From: CAIWHR01 sp963811685
GTDB taxonomy: Bacteria > Pseudomonadota > Gammaproteobacteria > Burkholderiales > Casimicrobiaceae
Direction of reading: 5' to 3'
DNA: 64,000 nt
NCBI GenBank assembly: GCA_963811685.1
Contig: CAWESK010000015.1
Location: forward strand, 62,001-126,000
The notes beneath the pieces are model-generated. The model worked only from the letters and a program-made list of their open reading frames with translations. It had not been told where the DNA came from and ran no database searches. The translations under genes and the position numbers were made by a program. Below, in pieces: positions 56,270 to 64,000 of this stretch (within the stretch, counting starts at the first letter, position 1; every line of letters begins with the position of its first letter).

Positions 56270-56719
56270 GTGGCTCTCGTAGCGCATATCTTCCTTGCTT
56301 CGACTCGCGGTGCTCCAATGACCGCAGTCACCTCCGTTGAAGCGTTGACGGACGCTGGTCTTTCCGGAGATCGCTACGCGGACTCGAAGAACCGTCGAGC
56401 ACTTGACTACCAGGTCACGCTGATTGAGTTGGAGAACATCGAAGATTTCATGGCCGAAACCGGCCTGGTTCTCACGCCAGAGCAACCCCGGAGAAACATT
56501 GTTACCCGCGGAGTCAATCTCAATTCGCTTTGTGGCAAGCGCTTCAAGATCGCTGCCGCAGTGTTTGAGGGGCTAGAATTGTGCGAGCCGTGCAGTCTCT
56601 TTGCCAAGAGAACCCATCGCGAAATTCTCAAATTCTTCGTCGGGAAAGGTGGCCTTAGGGCAAGGATCGTCGCCGGTGGAAACATTCATGTCGGCGACCG
56701 AGTTATCACGGATGCCTAA
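56270..56719 (+). CDS. MOSC-domain protein
   Basis: A 149-residue MOSC protein (molybdenum cofactor sulfurase C-terminal fold). AHIFLASTRGAPMTAVTSVE, GLSGDRYADSKNRRALDYQV, PRRNIVTRGVNLNSLCGKRF and the conserved cysteine in LCEPCSLF are seen. It starts at GTG five bases after GTTAGGC, and its stop TAA lies within GCCTAAC (56714-56720), the layout of integron cassette genes. It overlaps the next gene by 8 nt. Substrate unknown. Confidence 0.88.
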   Translation: MALVAHIFLASTRGAPMTAVTSVEALTDAGLSGDRYADSKNRRALDYQVTLIELENIEDFMAETGLVLTPEQPRRNIVTRGVNLNSLCGKRFKIAAAVFEGLELCEPCSLFAKRTHREILKFFVGKGGLRARIVAGGNIHVGDRVITDA

Positions 56720-57248
56720 CCTCTCGCTCTACACGGACGCGCCGCCGGCGAACGGTGCAGCAACGGTCGACGCTGTAATGCGCGAGCCCCCGGAGGTTGA
56801 GGTCGTGGTTGAGATACCGCGCGGCAGCTTTCTGAAGCGTGGATCGATGGGCCAGGTCGACTTCATCTCGCCGCTGCCCTGTCCGTTCAACTACGGCTCG
56901 GTGCCGAGCCACATCGGGCTGGAGGGCGATCTGCTCGATGCGCTGGTCCTCGGCCCGCGCCTACCGCTGGGAGCGCGGGTCAGGGTTAAGGCGTGGGGGG
57001 CGGTGACCCTCACTGATCGTGGCATGAGCGACGACAAGCTCGTCTGCGGCGAACGTGCGCCGACGGCGTCGCAGCGCCGCAACCTGCTGCGGTTCTTCCG
57101 CTTTTATGCAAAGTGCAAGGGGCTGCTCAACGCGTGGCGCGCCCGCCCGGGGCGAAACGGCTGCGACGGCTGGTGTACGGCGCGCGTCGCGCTTACGCGC
57201 GCCCGCCTCCGCGACGATGCTTGGCGCGGGCCGCCGATCGAGTTTTAA
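56712..57248 (+). CDS. Divergent inorganic pyrophosphatase, family I
   Basis: A 178-residue soluble pyrophosphatase-like protein. VEIPRGSFLKRGSMGQVDF, SPLPCPFNYGSVPSHIGLEG and the metal motif EGDLLDALVLG match family I, where the usual form is DGDPLD; the first Asp is Glu here. The next conserved Asp region is seen as MSDDKLVC. The C-terminal 50 residues are arginine- and cysteine-rich and unlike the family, so the end may be altered. Start ATG overlaps the MOSC stop. Confidence 0.75.
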   Translation: MPNLSLYTDAPPANGAATVDAVMREPPEVEVVVEIPRGSFLKRGSMGQVDFISPLPCPFNYGSVPSHIGLEGDLLDALVLGPRLPLGARVRVKAWGAVTLTDRGMSDDKLVCGERAPTASQRRNLLRFFRFYAKCKGLLNAWRARPGRNGCDGWCTARVALTRARLRDDAWRGPPIEF

Positions 57249-57323
57249 ATGGGGCGCATTGCCGCGCGTCCAGCTGCCTTCCGTGAACGGCCGCTATCGT
57301 TCGAACCGACTGGCTGCAACGGG

Positions 57324-57476
57324 CCTATTCTGTTGAAGAACTCGCTGTGCGGAGTTGCAAGAAAAAGTCGACCTCGTAGAATGGCCCAGCATCGACGATC
57401 GTCTGCCGGTTGATGGTCGGAGGACCCCGAAAAGCACCTCAGTAAACATTGTTGAGGAGTTTTTCAACAGAATAGG
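57324..57476. mobile_element. MITE-like element with 20-bp terminal inverted repeats
   Basis: Left end CCTATTCTGTTGAAGAACTC (57324-57343) and right end GAGTTTTTCAACAGAATAGG (57457-57476) are inverted with one mismatch. The 113-bp interior has no gene. Ends with TTTTTCAACAG are known from DDE insertion sequences such as the IS1182 and IS5 groups, so it may be a nonautonomous derivative. No clear target duplication. Confidence 0.6.
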
Positions 57477-57537
57477 TCGTAAGCCGACACTTAAGGGCGA
57501 CCGCTTTCGGCCAGCGCGTTGTCAACCAAGGCGGTGA

Positions 57538-58161
57538 TCAGACCATTTTCAGCTCCTTGAAGCGGAGATACAGCTCGCGGCACACCCAGGCGTCGGTCGC
57601 CGCGTAGGCGATCTGCTGCGGCGTCAAGCGGCGCGCAGCCCAGTTCGTAGTCTTCGCGCCCTTGGGGATGCGCGTACCGAGAAATATCCCGGCGAGATTC
57701 CGCACGCCCGTCTGCTTCAGCCCGTGGTGCTCCGCAACTTTGCCGAGATCCACCACCGATCTTTCGTCGAACTCGAATAATTTCTTCAGGTTACGCATGT
57801 CGTCGGTCACCGAAACGCCCACCTTGATGATTTTCTCCGACGAAAGGATTTTCTGCATCGCGCCGAAAAGGCTCTGCTGCTGGACCTGCAGGAGATACAC
57901 AGCACTCGCCGTAGCGAATTGCACAAGAGAGGGCAGATAGCTCTCGCCGGACCTGAAGGCGGGCCGTGTCTCGGTGTCAAAGCCGACTACGCTTTCCTGC
58001 AAGATGTCCTGCATCGCGTGCTGAAGGTCCAGATGCCCCGCAACGATGTGCACCGAACCCTCGTAGCGCCGGATTGGCAACTCGTTCATCTCCTCGCGCG
58101 AGATCCTTCTAACGGATTCGGATCGCGGTGCGGCAGTGGGGTCCCAACTCATGCGCCGCAT
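57538..58161 (-). CDS. 3'-5' exonuclease, RNase D-like (DEDDy)
   Basis: A 207-residue single-domain exonuclease. Exo I motif VVGFDTETRPAFRSGESYLP, Exo II with VGVSVTDDMRNL and Exo III YAATDAWVCRELYLRF with Tyr four residues before the catalytic Asp (DEDDy). It lacks the HRDC domains of RNase D. Codon use has more A/T than neighbours, which together with the nearby IS and MITE suggests transfer. ATG 58161 or 58152. Confidence 0.88.
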   Translation of the reverse strand: MRRMSWDPTAAPRSESVRRISREEMNELPIRRYEGSVHIVAGHLDLQHAMQDILQESVVGFDTETRPAFRSGESYLPSLVQFATASAVYLLQVQQQSLFGAMQKILSSEKIIKVGVSVTDDMRNLKKLFEFDERSVVDLGKVAEHHGLKQTGVRNLAGIFLGTRIPKGAKTTNWAARRLTPQQIAYAATDAWVCRELYLRFKELKMV

Positions 58162-58197
58162 ATTAAGCTGATTAATCCCGCCGCCTAAGACTGAGGG

Positions 58198-59313
58198 TGA
58201 CTAAGGCCAGATACATATTGCACTCCTTGCGTTGCGAGGAGAGCAATGCGAATCAAGTCCGTCGTTCAAGGCATTAAGGGGTTTTACCGGGTCGCGGATT
58301 ACGCTCTACGCTGGGGCATGATTGGCCCTGATGCGCAGCGTCGTTTGGACATCCTAGGTTTCTGGCGGCGACACGGTTTGGCGGCCGCCAGCGAAGCGTT
58401 CAAGGTCAGTCGCCGCACGCTGTATCTGTGGCGAGCCAAGCTCAAGGCCGAAGGCGGCAACGTGGCGGCCTTGGTGCCAGGCTCGACCGCGCCCAAGAAT
58501 CGTCGCCGGCGGCAGTGGCCAGCACCCTTGGTGGCCGAGATCCGGCGCCTGCGCACGCTGCATCCGAATCTGGCCAAGGAGAAGCTGCATGAACTGCTGC
58601 TGCCGTGGTCGGCGGCCGGCCGACTGCCGTGCCCCAGCGCACGCACCATCGGTCGCCTGATCGCCGATGCCCCGGACAAGATGCGTTCGCGCCCCCATGC
58701 CTTCGGCGGCCCCGGCAAGCCCAAGCCGGTGCGGCAGCCACGCCTGCGCAAACCCAAGCATTTCCACGCCGAACGCCCCGGCCATTGCGTGGCATTGGAC
58801 AGCATCGAATTACGCGCCCAGAAGGATCGCCGCTACCTCATCACCTGCACCGATCTGCATTCACACTTCGCCTGGGCCTGGGCCACCCGCAGTCACGCCA
58901 GCACCGCCGCCGCCCAGTTCTTCCGCCTGATTCAAGCGGTGTTCCCATTCGCCATCGAAGCCGTCCTCACCGACAACGGTAGCGAGTTCCAACGCCACTT
59001 CGCCACTGCCTTGGCGGAGCGCCTGTTCACGCATTGGCACACCTTTCCCAAGACCCCACGCATGAACGCCCATTGCGAACGCTTCAACCGCACCGTCCAG
59101 GAAGAATGCGTCGACTACCACTACGACCTGCTCTTCCTCGATGACTTGACCGACTTCAACCTCGAGCTCCTGCGCTACCTCGCCTGGTACAACCTCGACC
59201 GCCCGCACTTCAGCCTGCCCACCCCAGTGCCAAACCGCAAAACCCCACGCCTACTATCCCCAGTACAATTCCTTCACCAAATACATCAGTGCAATATGTA
59301 CTGGCCCGATACA
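58198..59313 (+). mobile_element. Insertion sequence, IS481/IS3-like
   Basis: About 1.1 kb flanked by inverted ends TG-N5-GGCCAG(A)TACATATTGCACT; left 58198-58224, right 59288-59313. The inner parts match except one extra A at the left. Ends begin with TG as in rve-type ISs. Possible imperfect target copies GAGGG/GACGG flank it. It holds one transposase gene. Confidence 0.75.
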
Positions 59314-59322
59314 GACGGTTGA
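58246..59322 (+). CDS. DDE (rve) transposase
   Basis: A 358-residue transposase with an N-terminal HTH (AASEAFKVSRRTLYLWRAKL) and an integrase core whose acidic triad is seen as VALDSIEL, VLTDNGSEFQ and NAHCERFNRTVQEE. GAGGAG precedes the ATG. The frame is intact. It reads through the right terminal repeat (QCNMYWPDT) and stops nine bases outside the element, so its stop codon comes from flanking DNA. Confidence 0.9.
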   Translation: MRIKSVVQGIKGFYRVADYALRWGMIGPDAQRRLDILGFWRRHGLAAASEAFKVSRRTLYLWRAKLKAEGGNVAALVPGSTAPKNRRRRQWPAPLVAEIRRLRTLHPNLAKEKLHELLLPWSAAGRLPCPSARTIGRLIADAPDKMRSRPHAFGGPGKPKPVRQPRLRKPKHFHAERPGHCVALDSIELRAQKDRRYLITCTDLHSHFAWAWATRSHASTAAAQFFRLIQAVFPFAIEAVLTDNGSEFQRHFATALAERLFTHWHTFPKTPRMNAHCERFNRTVQEECVDYHYDLLFLDDLTDFNLELLRYLAWYNLDRPHFSLPTPVPNRKTPRLLSPVQFLHQIHQCNMYWPDTDG

Positions 59323-59395
59323 CTGGCACCACCGACGCCACCACAATCGGCATCGCGTGAGTCGATGTACCAATCTTTCGAATGGCAACCACATG

Positions 59396-60061
59396 ATGTT
59401 CTCGCGTCGCAAGGTCTTGCTCGCTTCGGCCGCTCTGATCGGCTCCTCTTGGGCCGCCCTTGCGGCCGCGAGCAGGAGCATTCTCCAGTTGCGGGTGGAG
59501 TACACCGCGACGAGCGTGATCGGTACCGATGAGCGCACCATGCCGGGCCGTCTTTGGCGCACCCACTCGGCGCTGCGCCACGAAGGCAAACAGCATGGTC
59601 GTTCGCTCACCGTGATCGCGCGACTGGATCGCAATCTCTGCTGGCTGGTGATGACTGAGCCCCGCTTCGCCATCGAGACCGACCTCTCCGCGCTCGATCT
59701 GCCGCTCGATGTGCTGAACGGCGGCGGCGACATGCGGCAGATTCGTGAAGGACGCGAGCGGGTGAACGGGCTGGACACCATACGGGTTCGCGTCGAACGC
59801 GATGCCGGTTCGGGGAGTAGCTTCACCGGCCATATCTGGGCGAACGACCAGGGTGTCATCGCGCGCCTCGCTGGCGAGGGCGAGAGCCGTGGCCACCACG
59901 GTCGGACGCTGATGAATTTCCGCGATGTGCAGATCGGACCGCTCGATCCTGGCCTGTTTGAGGCGCCCCGCGGCGTCCAGCTCATAGGGGTCAAGGGCGG
60001 CGATCTCGCTACGTTGCTCGAAAGCATGGAAGCGGCCGGCCAGATCGGGCAGCGTCGCTGA
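59396..60061 (+). CDS. Tat-like exported protein, LolA-like fold suspected
   Basis: About 221 residues. MFSRRKVLLASAALIGSSWA is a twin-arginine-like signal. The mature part is beta-rich (ILQLRVEYTATSVIGTDERT; RVRVERDAGSGSSFTGHIWA), reminiscent of LolA/LppX or DUF4412 proteins. It cannot be named with confidence. ATG 59393 and 59396 are adjacent; an earlier GTG at 59357 would bury the signal. Confidence 0.65.
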   Translation: MFSRRKVLLASAALIGSSWAALAAASRSILQLRVEYTATSVIGTDERTMPGRLWRTHSALRHEGKQHGRSLTVIARLDRNLCWLVMTEPRFAIETDLSALDLPLDVLNGGGDMRQIREGRERVNGLDTIRVRVERDAGSGSSFTGHIWANDQGVIARLAGEGESRGHHGRTLMNFRDVQIGPLDPGLFEAPRGVQLIGVKGGDLATLLESMEAAGQIGQRR

Positions 60062-60152
60062 CGGGCCAAGAGCGGTCACCTACCGGCGAGGGTCAAGCCC
60101 GGCCTCTTGGTGCCAGAAGATATCAAAGCCGCTTTTCGCTGCGAGGTTCGAC

Positions 60153-60656
60153 ATGCAAAGATCCGCGGGCCGGGCTAAGACCGGCAAACCTTCCCCCCCA
60201 AAAGCGACCGCCCGATGCGTTTGCGGGGACGTGAAATTCGAGATCGACTATCCCGCATTCTGGGCCTTGCACGACCATTCCGATGCCAGCCGTCGCGCTC
60301 ACGGTTGCGCCTACGCGACGTACGTGGGTACGTGGCGCAGCCGATTTCGCGTCGTGCAGGGATCCGAACACATCACGTGGTTTAATGAACCGAAGACCCG
60401 CGCAAAAAGAAGCTTCTGCGCCCGATGCGGGACGCCCCTGTTCTACGAACGCGCGAGCGCGCCAAAGTGGGTGAACATTCCCCGCGCGCTGTTTTCGGGA
60501 CGCACTGGCCGTGAGCCGCGCTACCACTTATCCACCCAAGAGAAAGTGGACTGGGCTTATATGGGAGAGCCTCTGGCGCCGCTGAAGGGTTTCCCCGGCG
60601 TGATGTGGGTCCGGCCAAAGCGGAAAAAAAGCGTAGAGCTGCCCGAGGTGTTGTAA
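60153..60656 (+). CDS. GFA/CENP-V-family protein with incomplete zinc ligands
   Basis: A 167-residue member of the glutathione-dependent formaldehyde-activating family by fold: ARCVCGDVKFEIDYPAFWAL, SFCARCGTPLFYERA, VNIPRALF. The central CxxC usually found before RRxxG is replaced (DHSDASRRAHGCAYATYVGT), so only one zinc site is complete. I believe this is a recurring subgroup. True formaldehyde activity is not implied. Confidence 0.82.
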   Translation: MQRSAGRAKTGKPSPPKATARCVCGDVKFEIDYPAFWALHDHSDASRRAHGCAYATYVGTWRSRFRVVQGSEHITWFNEPKTRAKRSFCARCGTPLFYERASAPKWVNIPRALFSGRTGREPRYHLSTQEKVDWAYMGEPLAPLKGFPGVMWVRPKRKKSVELPEVL

Positions 60657-61127
60657 CGAGGGACAGTGTGCCCGGAATTTCGCGAATTGCAGGCGCGCGC
60701 AATGAGCGCGCGACAGGCAATCGCGATGCATTGCAACTCCATCGACCGAAAGCCTTGGGGACTTGCGCCTCAAACTGAACGTGTTGTTTGGGCGTGATGC
60801 CGTGGCCCTGATAGTGATTGTTACCGCCAACTCCTAACGCGCTCCCGACGACCTTTGAGCAAGGGTCGCAAGCAGAGCTGTCTTGCTGCTGCCCGTCTGC
60901 CCAGGACGCAAAGACGAACCCTTGGGGTCGCCTGCCGCGGCGCGGGTGGGGCAGCACCCTGTCTTGCGGGATCAATGGCGAACATGCCATTATCCGCGTC
61001 GCAGTGAGGGTCTCCTGCGGTGGACGGATAACTAGAGCCTCGGCGGCAGGGAGAACGCAATGCTCGAGCGGATCCGCGACATCACCCGGCGCGCGAGCGG
61101 AAGCCCGGGCTTGGGAGAGTAGCCAAA
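60657..61127. other. Intergenic region of 471 bp without a supported gene
   Basis: Contains only short or antisense frames with atypical composition (one runs backwards from 61155 into the GFA gene). No terminator, promoter or repeat stands out. It could hold remains of an inserted gene. Confidence 0.5.
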
Positions 61128-63109
61128 ATGGCCGAGCCTCCCTATCCCGAGGCATTGCCCGCCCTCACCCGCCTCCACTGGTACGTGCTGGAACGCGTAC
61201 TGGGCCAGGGCGGTTTCGGCATCACCTACGTCGCCAAGGATACCAACCTCGATCAACGCGTCGCGATCAAGGAATACTTGCCCGTAGAGTTCGCCACGAG
61301 GTTGCCGGATTCGACCGTCCGGTCGCGCACCGATGAGCTGCGGGACCGCTATCGCTGGGGATTGGAGCGCTTCATCCAGGAAGCGCGGACGCTGGCACGA
61401 TTCGACCACCCGAACATCGTTCGCGTGCTTTCGGTGTTCGAGTTCAACAACACCGCCTATATCGTAATGCGGTTCGAGGAAGGCGGGACGCTCGCTTCCA
61501 TGCTCGACCGCCGCGGAACGCTGCCCGAAGCCGAATTGCTCCGCATCCTCGTGCAGGTTCTGGACGGTCTGACACTCGTTCACAACGCGGGCTTCATCCA
61601 TCGCGACATCAAACCGGACAACATTCATATCGGCGGCGACGGACGACCGGTGCTGCTCGACTTCGGATCGGCGCGACAGGCGGTTGGGAGTTCGAATACC
61701 CTCACCATTCTCATCGCACCCGGCTACGCGCCTTTCGAGCAGTATTACAACGACCCTTCGAGCCAAGGCCCCTGGACCGACATCTACGGCCTTGGAGCGA
61801 CCGCTTATCGCGCCATCTGTGGGCGGGCGCCTCTCGACGCGGTATCGCGCAGCAAAGGAATTCTTGGCAGCACGCAGGAGATCATGGTCCCGGCAAGCGT
61901 CGTCGGTGCCGGGCGTTACTCCGGCCGGTTTCTCGCCGCCATCGATCACGCGCTTGCCTTTGCCGAAAAGGATCGCCCGCAGACGATCGCGGAATGGCGG
62001 CGCGAGCTTGCTGGCGAGGGCGCGACTCCGGTCGCGGCGCCGAGCCGCGCCTGCTCGCGGAATCACCGGCCCGACGACGGCGTCGCAGCCAACGGTTCTG
62101 GTAGAGGCTGCGACGGCTGCTCCGCGCCGCCATGCCGTTGGCGCAAGGTGGGTCGAGCCCGCCTCACCACTCCGCGGCTGAGCGTGCGCCGCGGACCGGT
62201 ATGCACCGCCGTGGGCGTGGGTGCTTGTCATTATTGCGGTTGCGGTTGCAGCGGTCGCGGTTTACATGGCGATGAAGTTGAATGAAGCGATAAAGAACGC
62301 GAAAGCCAATCCGACGCCTCCGAAACAGCAGCCCGACGATCGGCAACCCAAGCCGCCGGAGCCCGCTCCTGAACAGAAGCAGACGCCCCCGGCGCCGTCG
62401 CCGACGCCGCCCGAAGAGAAGAAGCAAGAGGACGGAAAGCCGCAAGGCGAAGCTCCGCCCAAGGCCAAACCAAAAGCGCTCCGGCCCAGGTTCCGCCGAA
62501 GAAGGAGCCGGCGCCGGTGCCGACCCCGACGCCGAAGAAGGAGCCGTACCAGCGCCGAAGAAGGAACCGGGCCCGCCGGCGCCTTCACCACCCGCGCCGA
62601 AGGAATCGCCACAGCCCTCTATCGTGCCGCCATCGAAGGAGGTGCCGGCGCCTGCGGAAAAAGCGCCCGCGGCGCGGACAACGACCGAGCTGCTCGCGGA
62701 TGCCGAAAAGGCGTGGTCGGAGCAGCGCTACGCCGAAGCGATCAAGACCTGGGAACCCCTCGCCAATGCCGGGAACCCGCGAGCGCAGGCGAGGATGGGC
62801 GATGCGTTATCGGAAGGAAAGGGCGTCGAGCGCGACGCGGCCAAGGCGAGAGCATGGTACGAAAAGGCGGCGAACGGAGGCGAGATGCGCGCGATGATGA
62901 AGCTCTGTGCCATATTCTCCGGCGGCAATGAACCGAACAACAATCTCGCGTATATCTGGTGCGGAGTGGCGGCGGAGATGGGGTCGAGCACGGCCAAAGC
63001 CGAACGCGAGAAGATCGCGCTATCGCTGCAACCCGCCGAGCGGCGGCAGGCGGACAAGGTCGTCAAGAACAAGGTGGACGAAATCGTGAAGAAAGGGAAA
63101 GAGAAATGA
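61128..63109 (+). CDS. Membrane Ser/Thr protein kinase with Sel1 repeats (several frame breaks)
   Basis: A Hanks-type kinase domain (residues 15-300) with LGQGGFGITYVAKD, the lysine in VAIKEYLP, HRDIKPDNIHI, LLDFGSARQ and GYAPFEQYYND is intact. Downstream pieces in other frames give a membrane segment (WVLVIIAVAVAAVAVYMAM), a long Pro/Lys/Glu linker (PTPTPKKEP, PAPKKEPGPPAPSPPAPKES) and Sel1-type repeats (AIKTWEPLANAGNPRAQARM; ARAWYEKAANGGEMRAMMKL). Breaks near 62035, 62175, 62478 and 62546. It overlaps the lipoprotein gene (ATGA). Confidence 0.8.
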
Positions 63110-63715
63110 TTCACGCGCGAAGGCGCGCTGTCGCGGGGCTTAGTCTCGCGGCCCTGATTTTGGTAGCCGGCTGCGTGACCGAGCAGGAAAAAGCGTGACG
63201 CGATCGGCGACGTCAATGCGGCGTTCCAGAAGGAGTACGAAGCCGCACTCGCGAAGAACGGGACGCACGTCGTGCCCGCGAGCCGCGACGAAGCCTACGA
63301 CGCTGTCTACGCGGCTGTCGTGAAATTGGGACTCGTCATCCACGCGCAATCGCGCGATCTCGGCGTCATCAGCGCCGAGGCGCCTGCGCCATCCCCCCTC
63401 ACTCCCAGCGAATTCGACCGGTGCGCGGCCATCGACCTGCCGAATACGAGGGATATCATCCGCCGGCATCTCGGAGCTTTCGCAGACCGCTTCAACTTCG
63501 ATACGAACGGTCTCGACACCGTGATGACCGCAACGATCATCGGAGTTCGCGGAGGATCCGAGATATCGTTCACGATGCGGATGCGCGAGGTTGCCCCTGC
63601 GAAGTCGGACCTCCCGAGACGCGACTATCCGCCACCGACCGCGGTACGCATCGGACTCGACAAGACTTGGGACATGGTGGATCGCGAGATTGCGGCGCTT
63701 CCGAAGCGGAACTGA
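63106..63715 (+). CDS. Lipoprotein of unknown function (one frame break)
   Basis: About 203 residues. A basic start and lipobox LVAGC (MIHARRRAVAGLSLAALILV...) give a lipid-anchored protein. The frame breaks in a run of five A at 63188-63192; the other frame continues RDAIGDVNAAFQKEYEAALA, ASRDEAYDAVYAAVVKLGLV and DKTWDMVDREIAALPKRN. No family recognised. Translationally coupled to the kinase gene, so a substrate or sensor partner is possible. Confidence 0.7.
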
Positions 63716-63724
63716 CTCGCGGCG

Positions 63725-64000
63725 CTACCGCGGCGTCGCCAGAGCACCTGCCGCCTTCAGGCCGGCATAGAGCGCCTGCGTTTCCGGCGACGGCATCGAT
63801 TTCAGTCGCGCGGAAAAGATCGTTCGCAACCGCTCGTAGGCGACAGCCGCTTCCCCGATCGCGCCGCTCCGCTGCAAGCAGAGCATGAGGTGACGGTAAA
63901 GGGGCTCGCACAGCTCGTCGACCTCGATGAACCGCAAGTAGCAGTCAGCGGCAGCTTCGGGCGCGCGAGCCTCCTCCCAACCGCGCGCAATGCGAGCCAG
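63725..64000 (-). CDS. BTAD-domain transcriptional activator (5' truncated by window end)
   Basis: Ninety-one residues of the C-terminal part. EAAADCYLRFIEVDELCEPL, YRHLMLCLQRSGAIGEAAVA and YERLRTIFSARLKSMPSPET are typical of the tetratricopeptide-like bacterial transcriptional activator domain of SARP-type regulators. The DNA-binding part lies beyond the window. It converges on the kinase-lipoprotein pair, which it may control. Confidence 0.8.
   Translation of the reverse strand: MARIARGWEEARAPEAAADCYLRFIEVDELCEPLYRHLMLCLQRSGAIGEAAVAYERLRTIFSARLKSMPSPETQALYAGLKAAGALATPR

Noticed and set aside
60382..61155. Minus-strand frame of about 257 codons
   Set aside because: Runs antisense through the GFA gene, has atypical composition and matches nothing I know.
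55535..64000. Second copy of the ssrA 3' end marking a phage or island border
   Set aside because: No repeat of the last 20 or so bases was seen by eye within the window.
1..64000. tRNA or rRNA genes
   Set aside because: No cloverleaf with a T arm was found other than the tRNA-like part of ssrA, and no rRNA-like stretch was seen.

Overview
The window is high-GC DNA from a Gram-negative bacterium, most likely a betaproteobacterium. The best evidence is the order exbB-exbD-lpxK-Trm112-kdsB-adk (30.5-34.5 kb), which I know from Burkholderia-like genomes. Other support is lipid A and Kdo genes, a one-piece tmRNA, frequent GTG and TTG starts, and a GlrR-type sigma-54 activator. No rRNA, tRNA or CRISPR array was seen.

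Layout. 0-1.1 kb: end of a glrR-like gene, then a complete-looking sigma-54 control region (two TGTC-N10-GACA sites, an IHF site, a -24/-12 promoter overlapped by a 22-bp palindrome) driving a short terminated transcript. 1.1-4.3 kb: thyA, an ArsR-type regulator with its own operator-like repeat, and an MFS-acyltransferase fusion. 4.4-11.2 kb: five overlapping or closely spaced membrane or envelope genes of unknown function (DUF2157, DUF4401, GDYXXLXY, DUF2339, DUF3999). 11.2-19.3 kb: sirtuin, aroC, an ABC-type binding protein, xseA, glnS, htpX. 19.4-23.5 kb: a GST, a GtrA/GtrB/ArnT-like glycosyl transfer set and a SWIB protein. 23.7-30.4 kb: gltS, a periplasmic binding protein, pdxH, an MFS carrier, DUF47-Pit phosphate transport, YihY. 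30.5-38.2 kb: ExbBD, lpxK, kdsB, adk, then a PPi-type phosphofructokinase next to a proton-pumping pyrophosphatase. 38.3-55.0 kb: NDH-2, an rRNA methyltransferase, a broken M13 peptidase, MarC, YceI, a metallo-hydrolase, a PAS-GGDEF protein, mfd, EamA, DUF465 and a broken manC.

At 55.2 kb lies ssrA (tmRNA). What follows looks accessory: DUF3303 and MOSC genes near integron-like core motifs, a divergent pyrophosphatase, a MITE-like element, a RNase D-like exonuclease, a complete IS, a Tat-like exported protein, a GFA-family protein, and a kinase-Sel1 / lipoprotein / BTAD-regulator group cut by the window end.

Roughly two dozen reading-frame breaks lie inside otherwise well conserved genes, including kdsB and pdxH, which are normally needed. 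Some fall in homopolymers. I read most of them as sequence or assembly indels and annotate each affected gene as one locus; the heavily broken M13 peptidase and manC could be true pseudogenes.
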